This document shows, one piece after another, positions 48,017-56,816 of a DNA stretch of 64,000 nt. Positions within the stretch are counted from its first letter, which is position 1, and each line of letters starts with the position of its first letter. The DNA is from Corynebacterium urogenitale (GTDB lineage Bacteria; Actinomycetota; Actinomycetes; Mycobacteriales; Mycobacteriaceae): positions 930,001 to 994,000 of the forward strand of contig NZ_CP045032.1 in assembly GCF_009026825.1 (NCBI RefSeq), in the 5' to 3' direction. The notes below the pieces were generated by a model. It saw only the letters and a program-made list of their open reading frames with translations, was not told where the DNA came from and did not search any database. Made by a program: the position numbers and the translations under genes.

Positions 48017-49342
48017 ATGTCAGAGCACGCTGACCAGCAGACCGAGCTCCGCGCGGATTCTGCGAACAATACCGTGACTAAGAACCGACGTGCGGAAGCT
48101 GAAGCTCAAGTCCGTCCGATATCAACCTTGAGCTGGAGCATCACGCTCTTCGGAACGGCGATCGGTGCCGGAGTCCTCTTCCTGCCGATTGACTCGGGAA
48201 GGTTCGGATTCTGGCCGCTGCTCATCGCGACGATACTCATCGGCCCGATGGTCTTTCTTTCGCACCGTGCCGTGTCACGATTGGTGGCGGCTTCGCCACA
48301 CCGCGGTCAGGATATTCTCGTGGTGTTGTCGAAATACTTCGGCCCAGCCGGAGGAGCACTCATCGCGCTCGTGTACTGGCTCTGCCTTTTCCCAGTGGTG
48401 CTCATCTACGGCGTGAGTATCACCAACACCGTCGATTCCTTCATCGTCAATCAGCTCAACGGCCCATCAATTAACCGGGCGTTGCTGTCCTTGATCTGCG
48501 TCGGAGCAATGACAGCATCCTTCGCATTCGGGCAGCGTGTGATGATGAAAGTCGCTCAATTTTTGGTGTATCCGCTCATCGCGGCACTAGCTATCGTCGC
48601 CATTTACCTCATCCCGCAATGGGACCTCGCCTCCTTCATGGACTACGAGGGCTACCAGGGAATCGGCGGCTTCCTCAGTTCCTTCGTCCTCATCTTGCCC
48701 GTTCTGGTGTTCTCCTTCTCCTTCCTCGCTGCACTATCGCAATTCTCACTTGATATGCAGCGCCAATTTGGGAAACGCTCGGAGCAAAAATCCTCGCAGG
48801 TTCTCCTCCTCACCACCATTTTGTTGGTCGCCCTCACGATGTTCTTCGTGTGGTCCTGTGTGATGGCGTTGGGCGCTGACGGAATGAAGCAGGCGCGAGA
48901 AGACAACATCCCTGTGCTGTCCTACTTCGCCAATGTCACTGGCGCACAGTTCATGGCGTACATGGCACCACTCGTTTCCGTCGCTGCAATCACCTCCTCC
49001 TACTTCGGGCATGTCCTCGGCACCACCGAGGGCACGCGGTACCTTTTCCGACTGGCCGCGCCGAAAACAGCCGCGAACTTCAGTGATGCCGCGATGAACA
49101 GGCTGTGCCTCCTCTTCATCTTCCTCGCGACAACCATTGTCTCGGCACTGAACCCTCCAGTACTCGACCTCATTACCCTCGTCGCTGGACCACTGTTCGG
49201 CGTGCTTCTGTTCCTGCTGCCGGTGTACACCATTCACCGGATCGATGCGCTCGCGAAGTTCCGCCCACTGGTGTCCAACTGGTTTGTGGCGGTGATGGGC
49301 ATCCTCGTGGTGGCAGCATCCGTTTGGAGTATGTTCACGTGA
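48017..49342 (+). CDS. Amino acid permease, HAAAP/SdaC-type
   Basis: 441 residues, 11 membrane helices. SWSITLFGTAIGAGVLFLPIDSG near residue 40, LSHRAVSRLVAASPHRGQDILVVL and YFGHVLGTTEGTRYLF match the serine/threonine transporter family (SdaC, TdcC). It probably imports serine or threonine with protons. The N-terminal 35 residues are charged and soluble. The ribosome site AGGAAAG precedes the ATG. The stop overlaps the start of the ABC gene (GTGA), so the two are coupled. Confidence 0.9.
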   Translation: MSEHADQQTELRADSANNTVTKNRRAEAEAQVRPISTLSWSITLFGTAIGAGVLFLPIDSGRFGFWPLLIATILIGPMVFLSHRAVSRLVAASPHRGQDILVVLSKYFGPAGGALIALVYWLCLFPVVLIYGVSITNTVDSFIVNQLNGPSINRALLSLICVGAMTASFAFGQRVMMKVAQFLVYPLIAALAIVAIYLIPQWDLASFMDYEGYQGIGGFLSSFVLILPVLVFSFSFLAALSQFSLDMQRQFGKRSEQKSSQVLLLTTILLVALTMFFVWSCVMALGADGMKQAREDNIPVLSYFANVTGAQFMAYMAPLVSVAAITSSYFGHVLGTTEGTRYLFRLAAPKTAANFSDAAMNRLCLLFIFLATTIVSALNPPVLDLITLVAGPLFGVLLFLLPVYTIHRIDALAKFRPLVSNWFVAVMGILVVAASVWSMFT

Positions 49343-51249
49343 CCTCGTTTTCCGCATCTTCCGAGGAAGGGAAGCAAAAGACCAGCAAGGGTGCATTCCG
49401 AACTCTCATCGGCATGCTCGCTTTTCACAGAACGGCACTTGTTATTGCTATCCTGCTCGCACTGATCAACTCGGCTGCCGGGCTCTTCCAGCCGATGGTG
49501 GTTAATAAGATCATCGCGTCAGTGGGGACAGCGCAAGTCACGGGGCTGGTATGGCTTCTCCTACTGATTCTTGTGGTGGCCGCTGTGACGTCGGCCTGTG
49601 AGATCTTCATCCTCACACGCACCGCGGAAGCGGCGGTGTTCCACACACGTGGGCGGCTGATCAACCGCATGCTGCGCCTGCCGATCAGTGCATACGACCG
49701 GATGCGCACAGGCGATCTAGTAACGCGCCTGGGGTCGGATACCACCCTCATCCGTTCCGCTTTCACCGGAGGCCTAGTCGACGCGATCGCTGGTGTGGTC
49801 ACAATGGCGGGGTCGATCGTGCTGATGGGAATGATCGATCTCGCCATGCTGGCGATCGTGCTCGTAGTGATGCTAGCGACCGTAGTGCTTGTAGTCGTTG
49901 CTTCCGGCAAGATTCAGCGTTACACCAAGCAGCTGCAGAAGTCAGTTGGCCAACTGGGGGCGGGTATGGATCGGGCGCTCGTCGCAGTGCGTACGATCCG
50001 CGCGGCCAATGCGCAGCAACGTGTGGAGGCTGAACTCGTGGAGGACGCTGAAACCGCGCTGGCGAAGGGCAAAAAGATTGCCGCGATCGAGGGTTTGCTG
50101 TATCCGGTGAGCAGCCTGGCGATGCAAGGCAGTTTCCTCATTGTGCTCGGCATTGGTGGTGCACGGGTGGCAACGGGCGCCATTTCTGTGGGAGATTTGG
50201 TGGCCTTCGTGCTGTACCTGTTCATGCTGGCGATGCCGCTGGGGCAGGTGTTCGGCGCTGTGACGGCGATCCGCTCGGCGATGGGTGCGATCGACCGGAT
50301 CCAGGAGGTCCTCGATACCCTGGCCGAGTCTTCCGCCGGCCGGTCTGCTGAGCCGTCAGCGTGCCTTTCATTCGACGCCGTCTCTTTCTCCTACGCTTCT
50401 GCCCCCAACGATGCAGATCAACGTGCGACTGGGAAGGCCGCGGGTGCAAGCCGTCAGATCGAGGCTTCAGGTCGAGAAGCCGAGTTGGTTGGGACGAGAT
50501 CTCAGGCGGACCGAACGAATGGTGTGGTTGGGGGAAATGGTTCCGTGGTGAGGTTGCCGGCGAGGGCGCGTAATGAGGTTCTGCGAGAGGTCAGTTTTGA
50601 AATTCCTGCTGGTAAAACAACCGCGTTCGTAGGACCGAGCGGTTCCGGTAAGTCGACAACGCTGGCGTTGATGCAACGTTTCTACGATCCAGATGCCGGC
50701 ACCATTCGGCTGGGGGACCAAAACGTAGCAGAACTTAGCCGTGAATCTGTGCGCAGGAGTATTGGCTATGTCGAGCAGGAAGCCGCGATATTGGCAGGTT
50801 CGGTGCGTGATAACTTGCACCTGGCTAATCCCGACGCTTCTGATGATGAGTGCTGGAACTCGCTGCACAAGGTTGGATTGGCAGAGCGTTTCGAAGAGGC
50901 GCAGGGGCTGGACTCGCTCATCGGCGACAGGGGAGTGAGCTTTTCGGGAGGTCAGCGGCAGCGCTTGGCTTTGGCTCGCATGCTGCTGATGGATGCGCCG
51001 ATTTTGCTGTAGGACGAACCCACTTCGGCTGTGGATTCTCGCAATGAACAGCTCATTTTGGATGCGATCGCGGAGTCGGCTGAGGGGCGCACGCTAGTTG
51101 TTGTAGCGCATCGGTTGTCTACGGTGACTGATGCCGACCAGATCATTGTTATGGATGAAGGTCGTGTGGCTGCGAAGGGGCGACATGAGGAGCTTCTGAA
51201 TTCCAGCCCTCTCTACCGGGATCTCGCGAGCCGCCAGCTGCTTGGCTAG
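49339..51249 (+). pseudogene. ABC exporter half-transporter interrupted by an amber codon
   Basis: A fused membrane domain (six helices, residues about 25-300) and ATPase, 637 codons from GTG 49339 to the stop at 51249. The ATPase has Walker [11 protein letters not shown], signature FSGGQRQRLALARML, and, after the break, DEPTSAVDSRNEQLI and VVAHRLSTVTDADQI. Codon 558 (51010-51012) is TAG exactly where ILLLDEPTS expects leucine, so the protein would stop inside Walker B. A single T-to-A change from TTG would explain it. A linker near residues 350-415 is unusually long and looks like a random insertion. It is coupled to the permease upstream. Sequencing error cannot be excluded. Confidence 0.88.
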
Positions 51250-51271
51250 TACCTTCCGTGAGAACTTAAGG

Positions 51272-51293
51272 GTTAGTGGTCAGTTAGTGGTCA
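51272..51293. repeat. 11-bp tandem repeat
   Basis: GTTAGTGGTCA occurs twice, perfectly adjacent (51272-51282, 51283-51293), just after the ABC gene. Confidence 0.85.
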
Positions 51294-51380
51294 GTAGGAG
51301 CGACTCGTGGAGTGAAGACGTCAGGAAATGCCGGAAAAAACTGAGTAAATACGGCCATTTACTAAAATTTTCTGGCGAAA

Positions 51381-51428
51381 CCTGACACTATCCCTCACCT
51401 GACACCGACCCTCACCTGACAACCCTCA
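51381..51428. repeat. 17-bp tandem repeat, three units
   Basis: CCTGACACTATCCCTCA (51381-51397), CCTGACACCGACCCTCA (51398-51414) and a 14-base copy at 51415-51428, then a decayed CTGACACC and CTGTCA. The rest of the gap 51250-51559 holds no gene on the plus strand. Confidence 0.82.
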
Positions 51429-51480
51429 CCATCTGACACCGCCCGCCAACTGTCATCCCCCGCCACCCGAGATCCCGCGG

Positions 51481-51524
51481 CAAAGAAAAGCCCCGGTCAT
51501 GAGTCCGAAAACTCACAACCGGGG
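51481..51524 (-). terminator. Terminator of the htdX-like gene
   Basis: On the minus strand CCCCGGT (51518-51524) and ACCGGGG (51491-51497) flank an inner TGAGT/ACTCA stem, followed by CTTTTCTTT. Confidence 0.88.
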
Positions 51525-51559
51525 TAGTCCGATGAGGGGCGAACTATGATGAGGGCGAA

Positions 51560-52489
51560 CTACACAGCCTCGATACGGCCGGTAGCGTGCAAAATATCCA
51601 ACTTGGAAGCCTTACGAAGCTGCAGATCCCAGTTGGCGTTACCCTCAGCAGCCGTGCCCTCTGAGTTGTTGGCGAACAGCGCCACGGATCCTGGCAGCAC
51701 CACTGGCTTGGCGAAGTCCACCTGGAAGCGCGCGGCTTGTGGGATCTGCCCCTCCAAACCACGCAGCATCGCGGCTGCAGACCACATTCCGTGAGCAATC
51801 GTCGCTGGGAACCCGAACGCCTTGGCTCCCAAGTTCGACACGTGAATTGGGTTCTTGTCACCGGAAGCATCGGCGTAGATCTTGATGTCTTCCGGGGTGA
51901 CACGGTACGTCGCCGTTGGGGTAACCTCCGGCTTCGCTGCCTTATCCAGCAGGCGAGCGTCGGTTGGTTCTGCATCCTTGTGAGGTGAAGAGCTGGAAAG
52001 CTTCGCGCCCTTGGCGAGGAAAGCGGACGTCTGAGTCCACACAACCTCACCTGCGACGGACACCTTGGTCACGAAATCGATGAGTACACCCTTGGTGTGT
52101 GGGCGTAGGTTTTCAGCGTGAACCGCGATGTCCAGCTCATTGTCCACGGTCAGTGGGCGGGTCTGCTCAATCGTGTTGTTGAGGTGCACCAGGCCCACTG
52201 CAGTGAGAGGGAAGTCCTTCGCGGTCATCACCTTCATCACGATGGGGAAGGACAGCACGTATGGGTAGGTCAGCGGTAGCTCATTGCTGAGGCGCAGACC
52301 GGTGGCGCTGTTGTAGGCGGCGAGGTGCGCGACATCGATCTTCACGCCCTTGACCTCGAACGCAGTGCTGGGGTTGTCCTTGGCACTACGCTTGGTGCCC
52401 ACGCCTGGGAGGATGTCCTTCACCGCGTTGCGGTATTCGTCCATCAAGACGGGGATGGAGCTTAGTTCCTTGTACGTCACGGTGCTCAT
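51560..52489 (-). CDS. htdX: MaoC-family hydratase/dehydratase (HtdX-like)
   Basis: 309 residues with two hot-dog domains. The C-terminal one has the catalytic hydratase-2 motif: YADASGDKNPIHVSNLGAKAFGFPATIAHGMWSAA, with Asp and His. It would dehydrate 3-hydroxyacyl-thioesters. In Mycobacterium the neighbours Rv0241c (htdX), Rv0242c (fabG4) and Rv0243 (fadA2) are arranged as here, so the three genes probably act together in fatty-acyl elongation or breakdown. AGGAA precedes the ATG. It lies 100 bases after fabG4 on the same strand. Confidence 0.93.
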   Translation of the reverse strand: MSTVTYKELSSIPVLMDEYRNAVKDILPGVGTKRSAKDNPSTAFEVKGVKIDVAHLAAYNSATGLRLSNELPLTYPYVLSFPIVMKVMTAKDFPLTAVGLVHLNNTIEQTRPLTVDNELDIAVHAENLRPHTKGVLIDFVTKVSVAGEVVWTQTSAFLAKGAKLSSSSPHKDAEPTDARLLDKAAKPEVTPTATYRVTPEDIKIYADASGDKNPIHVSNLGAKAFGFPATIAHGMWSAAAMLRGLEGQIPQAARFQVDFAKPVVLPGSVALFANNSEGTAAEGNANWDLQLRKASKLDILHATGRIEAV

Positions 52490-52589
52490 TGTGTGCTGTT
52501 TCCTTCTTCTTGTCCGGCGCCGATCGTGTTTTTCGATCGACGCCAGGAGGTTGCTTCGAACGCGGTGTCCTCTCCAGGACGCCTAGTGG

Positions 52590-53939
52590 CTAGGCGCCCA
52601 GCAGGCCCTGGCCACAGACACGGATGGTGTTGCCAGTAACCGAGCTGGAGGCTGGTGCTGCGAAGTAGGCGATTGCCTCTGCGACGTCCACCGTCTGTCC
52701 ACCCTGGTGCAGGGAGGACATGAGGCGGCCTGCCTGGCGGGTGCCGAATGGGATGGCGGCGGTCATGGCGGTCTCGATGAAGCCTGGGGCAACTGCGTTA
52801 ACGGTGATGTTCCGGTCGGCCAGCTTTTCGGACAGGGAGTCAACGAAGCCAATAATGGCTGCCTTGGTCAGGCCGTAGTTGGTCTGGCCACGGTTACCGG
52901 CGATACCGGCGATGGAGGACACGCCGATGACGCGGCCGTTGTCCGCCAGGCCACCATTCTCAACGAGCTTTTCGGTGATACGCACTGGTGCAATGAGGTT
53001 GACGGCCATGACAGCGTTCCAGCGGGCATCGTCCATGTTGGCGAGCAGCTTATCGCGGGTGATGCCAGCATTGTGGACGATGATGTCGACCTGTCCACCG
53101 TGGCGCTGCTCGGCATGCTCCTTGAGCTTGTCAGCGGCATCAGGGGAGGTGACGTCGAGTGGCAGTGCGGTGCCCTTGACCTTGTTAGCGGTCTCGGCGA
53201 GGCCTTCACCAGCCTGTGGAACGTCCACGCAAATAACCTTCGCGCCGTCACGTGCGAGAACTTCTGCGATGGTGGCACCGATGCCACGTGCGGCACCGGT
53301 AACCACGGCAATCTTGCCCTCGGTTGGCAGTTCCCAGTTTGCTGGGGTTTCAGCTGGCTTTGCACCAACCCGAATCACCTGTGCATCCACGAAGGCGGAC
53401 TTGCCGGACAGCAGGAAGCGCACGGTGGACTCGAGGCCGGAGAGGTCGGAGGAGACCTCTGGGGAGACGTACACCAGCTGAGCGGTAGCGCCGCGCAGGA
53501 GCTCCTTACCCACGGAGCGGGTGAAGCCTTCCAGGCCGCGCTGCACGATGCGCTCGTCGATGTCGGTGCACTCCTCAGGAGTGGTGCCGATGACGACGAT
53601 GCGTCCGGATGGCTTGATCTGGCGCATGATTGGGTGGAAGAAGTCGTGGATGGCCTTGAGATCTTCTGGGCGCTTGATGCCGGTGGCGTCGAAGACGAAG
53701 GCGGCGTGCTTGCCCTCGCCAGCAGTTTCGACGACCTGGTAGTCACCGGTCAGGAGGGTCTTGAGGCCCTCTGCGATGCGGCCGTTGCCACCGAGGAGGA
53801 CGGTACCGTCGAGGGCTGGCTCGCCCTTCTTGAAGCGACGCAGCTTCTCCTGCTGTGGGAGACCCACCTTAGGGGCGATGAACTTGCCGGCTGGGGAATC
53901 CAGGAACTGCAGGAAAGCGTCCTTCTGAGGTGCAGACAC
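52590..53939 (-). CDS. fabG4: High-molecular-weight 3-oxoacyl reductase (FabG4-like)
   Basis: 449 residues, twice the usual FabG length. The N-terminal half is a degenerate Rossmann domain ([18 protein letters not shown], near residue 45). The C-terminal SDR half has [18 protein letters not shown] (cofactor), NAGITRD and [24 protein letters not shown] with the catalytic Ser, Tyr and Lys. It reduces 3-ketoacyl-CoA or -ACP, probably with NADH as reported for the mycobacterial protein. GTG 53939 has AAGGAG upstream. It is divergent from fadA2 with a 293-base gap containing TATATAA near 54089-54095. Confidence 0.95.
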   Translation of the reverse strand: MSAPQKDAFLQFLDSPAGKFIAPKVGLPQQEKLRRFKKGEPALDGTVLLGGNGRIAEGLKTLLTGDYQVVETAGEGKHAAFVFDATGIKRPEDLKAIHDFFHPIMRQIKPSGRIVVIGTTPEECTDIDERIVQRGLEGFTRSVGKELLRGATAQLVYVSPEVSSDLSGLESTVRFLLSGKSAFVDAQVIRVGAKPAETPANWELPTEGKIAVVTGAARGIGATIAEVLARDGAKVICVDVPQAGEGLAETANKVKGTALPLDVTSPDAADKLKEHAEQRHGGQVDIIVHNAGITRDKLLANMDDARWNAVMAVNLIAPVRITEKLVENGGLADNGRVIGVSSIAGIAGNRGQTNYGLTKAAIIGFVDSLSEKLADRNITVNAVAPGFIETAMTAAIPFGTRQAGRLMSSLHQGGQTVDVAEAIAYFAAPASSSVTGNTIRVCGQGLLGA

Positions 53940-54232
53940 GAAAAAACTCCTTGAAAGCTATGTGTTGTCTAGTTTGTCTTGTGGCACCCCACGATAGCGA
54001 AGGCCGGGACATCGCTGCGCCGGAGATGATCCAGAGCGAGGAAAAACCGTTATTCGCCGACGCGGAGAACCAAGACAATGTATGTTCTTGTATATAACCC
54101 TACGGTGTGATCGCGATCAGTGTGCGGCAAATGAAAAACTTGGCGCACAGTGAGATAGAGATTTGGGCCCGGCTCACGTCGGCTCGTCCACACCGTCGAT
54201 TCCGACAAAACACTGATGGAGAGAATCTGCCT

Positions 54233-55549
54233 ATGACTACCGGATCCCCTCGCAAGGTCGCCATCCTGGGCGGCAACCGTATTCCTTTCGCTCGCTCCAA
54301 CAAGGAGTACGCGGACGCTTCCAACCAGGACATGCTGACCGCAGCGCTCGATGGCCTTGTTGCCCGCTACGGCCTGCAGGGTGAGGAGCTCGGCCTGGTT
54401 GCAGCTGGTGCAGTGCTGAAGCACTCTCGTGATTTCAACCTGACTCGTGAGGTTGTGCTGGGTTCTGCACTGTCCTCCACCACTCCGGCATTCGACCTGC
54501 AGATGGCCTGTGGCACCGGCCTGGCTGCGCTGGTTCAGGTTGCGGATGCTATCGCTCTCGGCCGTATTGAGGCTGGTATCGGTGGCGGTGTGGATACCAC
54601 GTCCGACGCACCACTGGCCGTCAACGACGAGCTGCGCAAGACCCTCATCAAGGTAGCTAACGCTAAGACGACGCAGCAGCGCCTGAAGCTGCTGGGCTCC
54701 GTGCGACCATCCCAGTTCGCCCCAGAGCAGCCATCCAACGGCGAGCCTCGTACCGGTCTGTCCATGGGTGAGCACGCTGCGATCACCGCCCGCGAGTTGG
54801 AGATCTCCCGTGAGGATCAGGACCAGCTTGCTGCTGAGTCTCACCAGAAGCTGGCCAAGGCTTACGAGGCCGGCTTCTTCGATGACCTGGTTACCCCATT
54901 CCTGGGTGTTCAGCGGGACACCAACCTGCGCCCAGACTCCACTGTGGAGAAGCTCGCGAAGCTGAAGCCAGTCTTCGGCAAGCGCGACGCGGAAGCTCAC
55001 GGCACGAGCGCCACCATGACCGCGGGTAACTCCACCCCACTGACCGATGGCGCTTCCGTGGTCCTCGCTTCCTCCGAGGAGTGGGCTGAGAAGCACAACA
55101 TTCCTGTTCGCGCTTACCTAGTGGATTCCGAGGTCGCTTCGGTGGACTTCATCCATGGCCACAATGGTTGCACCCCGGATGGCCTGCTGATGTCCCCAAC
55201 CATCGCCGTCAAGCGCATTCTGGAGCGCAACGGTCTATCCCTCCAGGACTTCGATTTCTACGAGATCCACGAGGCCTTCGCTTCCCAGACTCTCGCGACC
55301 CTCAAGGCGTGGGAGTCCGAGGAGTACTGCCGCGAGCGTCTGGGCCTGGACAAGCCACTGGGCTCCATCGACCGCGCGAAGCTCAATGTCAACGGCTCCT
55401 CCCTGGCTGCAGGTCACCCATTCGCAGCTACCGGTGGCCGCATCATCGCCTCCACCGCGAAGCTGCTGGAGCAGAGGGGCTCGGGTCGCGCGCTGGTGTC
55501 CATCTGTGCCGCAGGTGGCCAGGGTATCGTTGCCATCCTCGAGCGCTAA
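54233..55549 (+). CDS. fadA2: Thiolase, acetyl-CoA acetyltransferase (FadA2-like)
   Basis: 438 residues. The acyl-accepting cysteine lies in FDLQMACGTGLAALV (about residue 92), the catalytic His region is NGSSLAAGHPFAATGGRI, and the second Cys is in VSICAAGGQG. ATG 54233 (MTTGSPRKVAILGGNRIPF) follows GGAGAGAA; a longer open frame reaches 54107 but would include promoter sequence. It makes or cleaves 3-ketoacyl-CoA, completing a set with the reductase and hydratase transcribed in the opposite direction. Confidence 0.94.
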   Translation: MTTGSPRKVAILGGNRIPFARSNKEYADASNQDMLTAALDGLVARYGLQGEELGLVAAGAVLKHSRDFNLTREVVLGSALSSTTPAFDLQMACGTGLAALVQVADAIALGRIEAGIGGGVDTTSDAPLAVNDELRKTLIKVANAKTTQQRLKLLGSVRPSQFAPEQPSNGEPRTGLSMGEHAAITARELEISREDQDQLAAESHQKLAKAYEAGFFDDLVTPFLGVQRDTNLRPDSTVEKLAKLKPVFGKRDAEAHGTSATMTAGNSTPLTDGASVVLASSEEWAEKHNIPVRAYLVDSEVASVDFIHGHNGCTPDGLLMSPTIAVKRILERNGLSLQDFDFYEIHEAFASQTLATLKAWESEEYCRERLGLDKPLGSIDRAKLNVNGSSLAAGHPFAATGGRIIASTAKLLEQRGSGRALVSICAAGGQGIVAILER

Positions 55550-55610
55550 TTAATCCTTTCGGGGAGTCTTCCGCCAGATCGGGCGAAAGACAACGCCCGC
55601 TAGAGGACTG

Positions 55611-55652
55611 AAGCCCACACCGGTGTGAAATGATCACTGGTGTGGGCTTTTG
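55611..55652. terminator. Bidirectional terminator between fadA2 and marR
   Basis: AAGCCCACACCGGTG (55611-55625) pairs with CACTGGTGTGGGCTT (55635-55649), 15 pairs with one wobble, with T-runs possible on both strands (TTTTGC on plus, TT on minus). Confidence 0.88.
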
Positions 55653-55705
55653 CATGTCCGCGTGTCGAGCTGGGTTCTTGGGTAGCCGCGGGAGCTGTAT
55701 CCTCC

Positions 55706-56182
55706 CTAGCTGCGCAGCCGTTCAGATAGTGAGGCGAGCAGCGCTAACTCGTCCGGGGTAAGGCGCGTGCGGACCAGTTGCTCCACGTGCTGTGAATGTA
55801 CGGCACCAAGTGCCGTGAAATGTTCGAGTCCCCGCCGGGTCAGGGTGACGTGGGAGGCTCGTTTGTCCGCAGGGCACTGTTCCTTGGTGATGAGTCCCCG
55901 TTTCACGAAGGTCTTCACGCGGTAGTTCAGCCTGGCGAAGGAGAAAACCAGGCGCTCGGCAATCTCGGAAAGGTGCAGCGTGTGCTGTGGAGCTTCGGCG
56001 AGAACCATTAGGAAGTTGAATTCTTCTAAGTCTGCTCCGGTTTCCTCTCGTAGAGCGTCGGCGAGAGTGGTGCGGACGTACTGCGAAGACTCGAAGTACG
56101 TCCTCCACTGTTCCATGTCCACACCGAGTTGAAGGAGGGATCGACGCCCAGAGGGCTCGAGGGAAGGGGGCATCTTATCCAT
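55706..56182 (-). CDS. MarR-family regulator
   Basis: 158 residues with a winged helix: LHLSEIAERLVFSFARLNYRVKTFVKRGLITKEQ near residues 70-103, then the wing PADKRASHVTLTRRG. It is last in a three-gene operon with an FMN reductase and a flavin monooxygenase, the usual arrangement for autoregulated redox or antibiotic-response MarR proteins. A clear palindrome in the operon promoter (58164-58185) is its likely site. ATG 56182 overlaps the upstream gene by 8 bases; ATG 56173, one base after its stop, is the alternative. Confidence 0.9.
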   Translation of the reverse strand: MDKMPPSLEPSGRRSLLQLGVDMEQWRTYFESSQYVRTTLADALREETGADLEEFNFLMVLAEAPQHTLHLSEIAERLVFSFARLNYRVKTFVKRGLITKEQCPADKRASHVTLTRRGLEHFTALGAVHSQHVEQLVRTRLTPDELALLASLSERLRS

Positions 56183-56816
56183 GGTGGGTGTGGGCGGCGA
56201 GCAGCTCGTCGAATGGCGTGATGGTCGCGGGATCGAGCGGGTCCTGGGAGCGCTGACTCTTCTTCTGTTCCTGGTCTGGATTGCCGGTGGCGAGCGCCAC
56301 GAGCTGGGCTACCGCGTCGTCGATGCGGGAATTGAGGGCCGCCCCTGCGTGTGCATCGCCCCAGTCGTCGGTAGCAGCAAAAACTGAGGTTGGAAGCACA
56401 AGTGCCTTGAGGTAGGCGAGTAGCGGGCGCAGTGTGGAATCCGTGGCCAGGGAGTGGCGAGGAGTTCCACCGGTTGCTCCGATCAGGGTCGGGGTTCCGG
56501 CAAGGGGTTCATCGTCGATCAACTGCCAAAAGAGTGTGTGGAGTCCAACGGGTGTGGCTTTGTAGATAGGGGTGGCGGTGATGATGGCGTCGGCGGAGCG
56601 GACATCGTCGAAGGCTCGCTCCAGTTCGGCGCTTGGCGCCATGGAAACGGTCATCGAGGAGAGGGCCATTGCCAATTCCCGCAGATTAATCCTGACGACC
56701 TTTGCTGTCTCGTGCTTTTCTTCGAGCTGCGTCACTGCGCTGTTAATCATGCGCTCGGCGAGCTTAGTGGTGGTGGACTCTTCGCTGAGTCCCGTCCATA
56801 CTGCGACGATCTTCAT
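56175..56816 (-). CDS. NAD(P)H-dependent FMN reductase (CE1759 family)
   Basis: 213 residues of the flavodoxin-like reductase fold: MKIVAVWTGLSEESTTTKLAERM (flavin phosphate loop), SADAIITATPIYKATPVGLHTLFWQLID, and GATGGTPRHSLATDSTLRPLLAYL. The family TIGR04037 is found next to luciferase-like monooxygenases and supplies reduced FMN. The start codon overlaps the monooxygenase stop by one base (TAATG). A charged low-complexity tail follows residue 180. Confidence 0.92.
   Translation of the reverse strand: MKIVAVWTGLSEESTTTKLAERMINSAVTQLEEKHETAKVVRINLRELAMALSSMTVSMAPSAELERAFDDVRSADAIITATPIYKATPVGLHTLFWQLIDDEPLAGTPTLIGATGGTPRHSLATDSTLRPLLAYLKALVLPTSVFAATDDWGDAHAGAALNSRIDDAVAQLVALATGNPDQEQKKSQRSQDPLDPATITPFDELLAAHTHHG

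Noticed and set aside
51010..51012. Recoded amber codon (for example pyrrolysine) in the ABC exporter
   Set aside because: The expected residue is leucine, no recoding element is apparent, and no suppressor tRNA (anticodon CUA) is seen in the window; the nearby tRNA has CAA, which pairs with UUG and not UAG.
52707..53954. Plus-strand frame of 415 codons across fabG4
   Set aside because: It lies opposite a gene with clear SDR motifs, and its composition (Gly, Leu, Val, Trp) is that of antisense sequence.
54050..55096. Minus-strand frame of 348 codons across fadA2
   Set aside because: It is antisense to a recognisable thiolase and has no motif.
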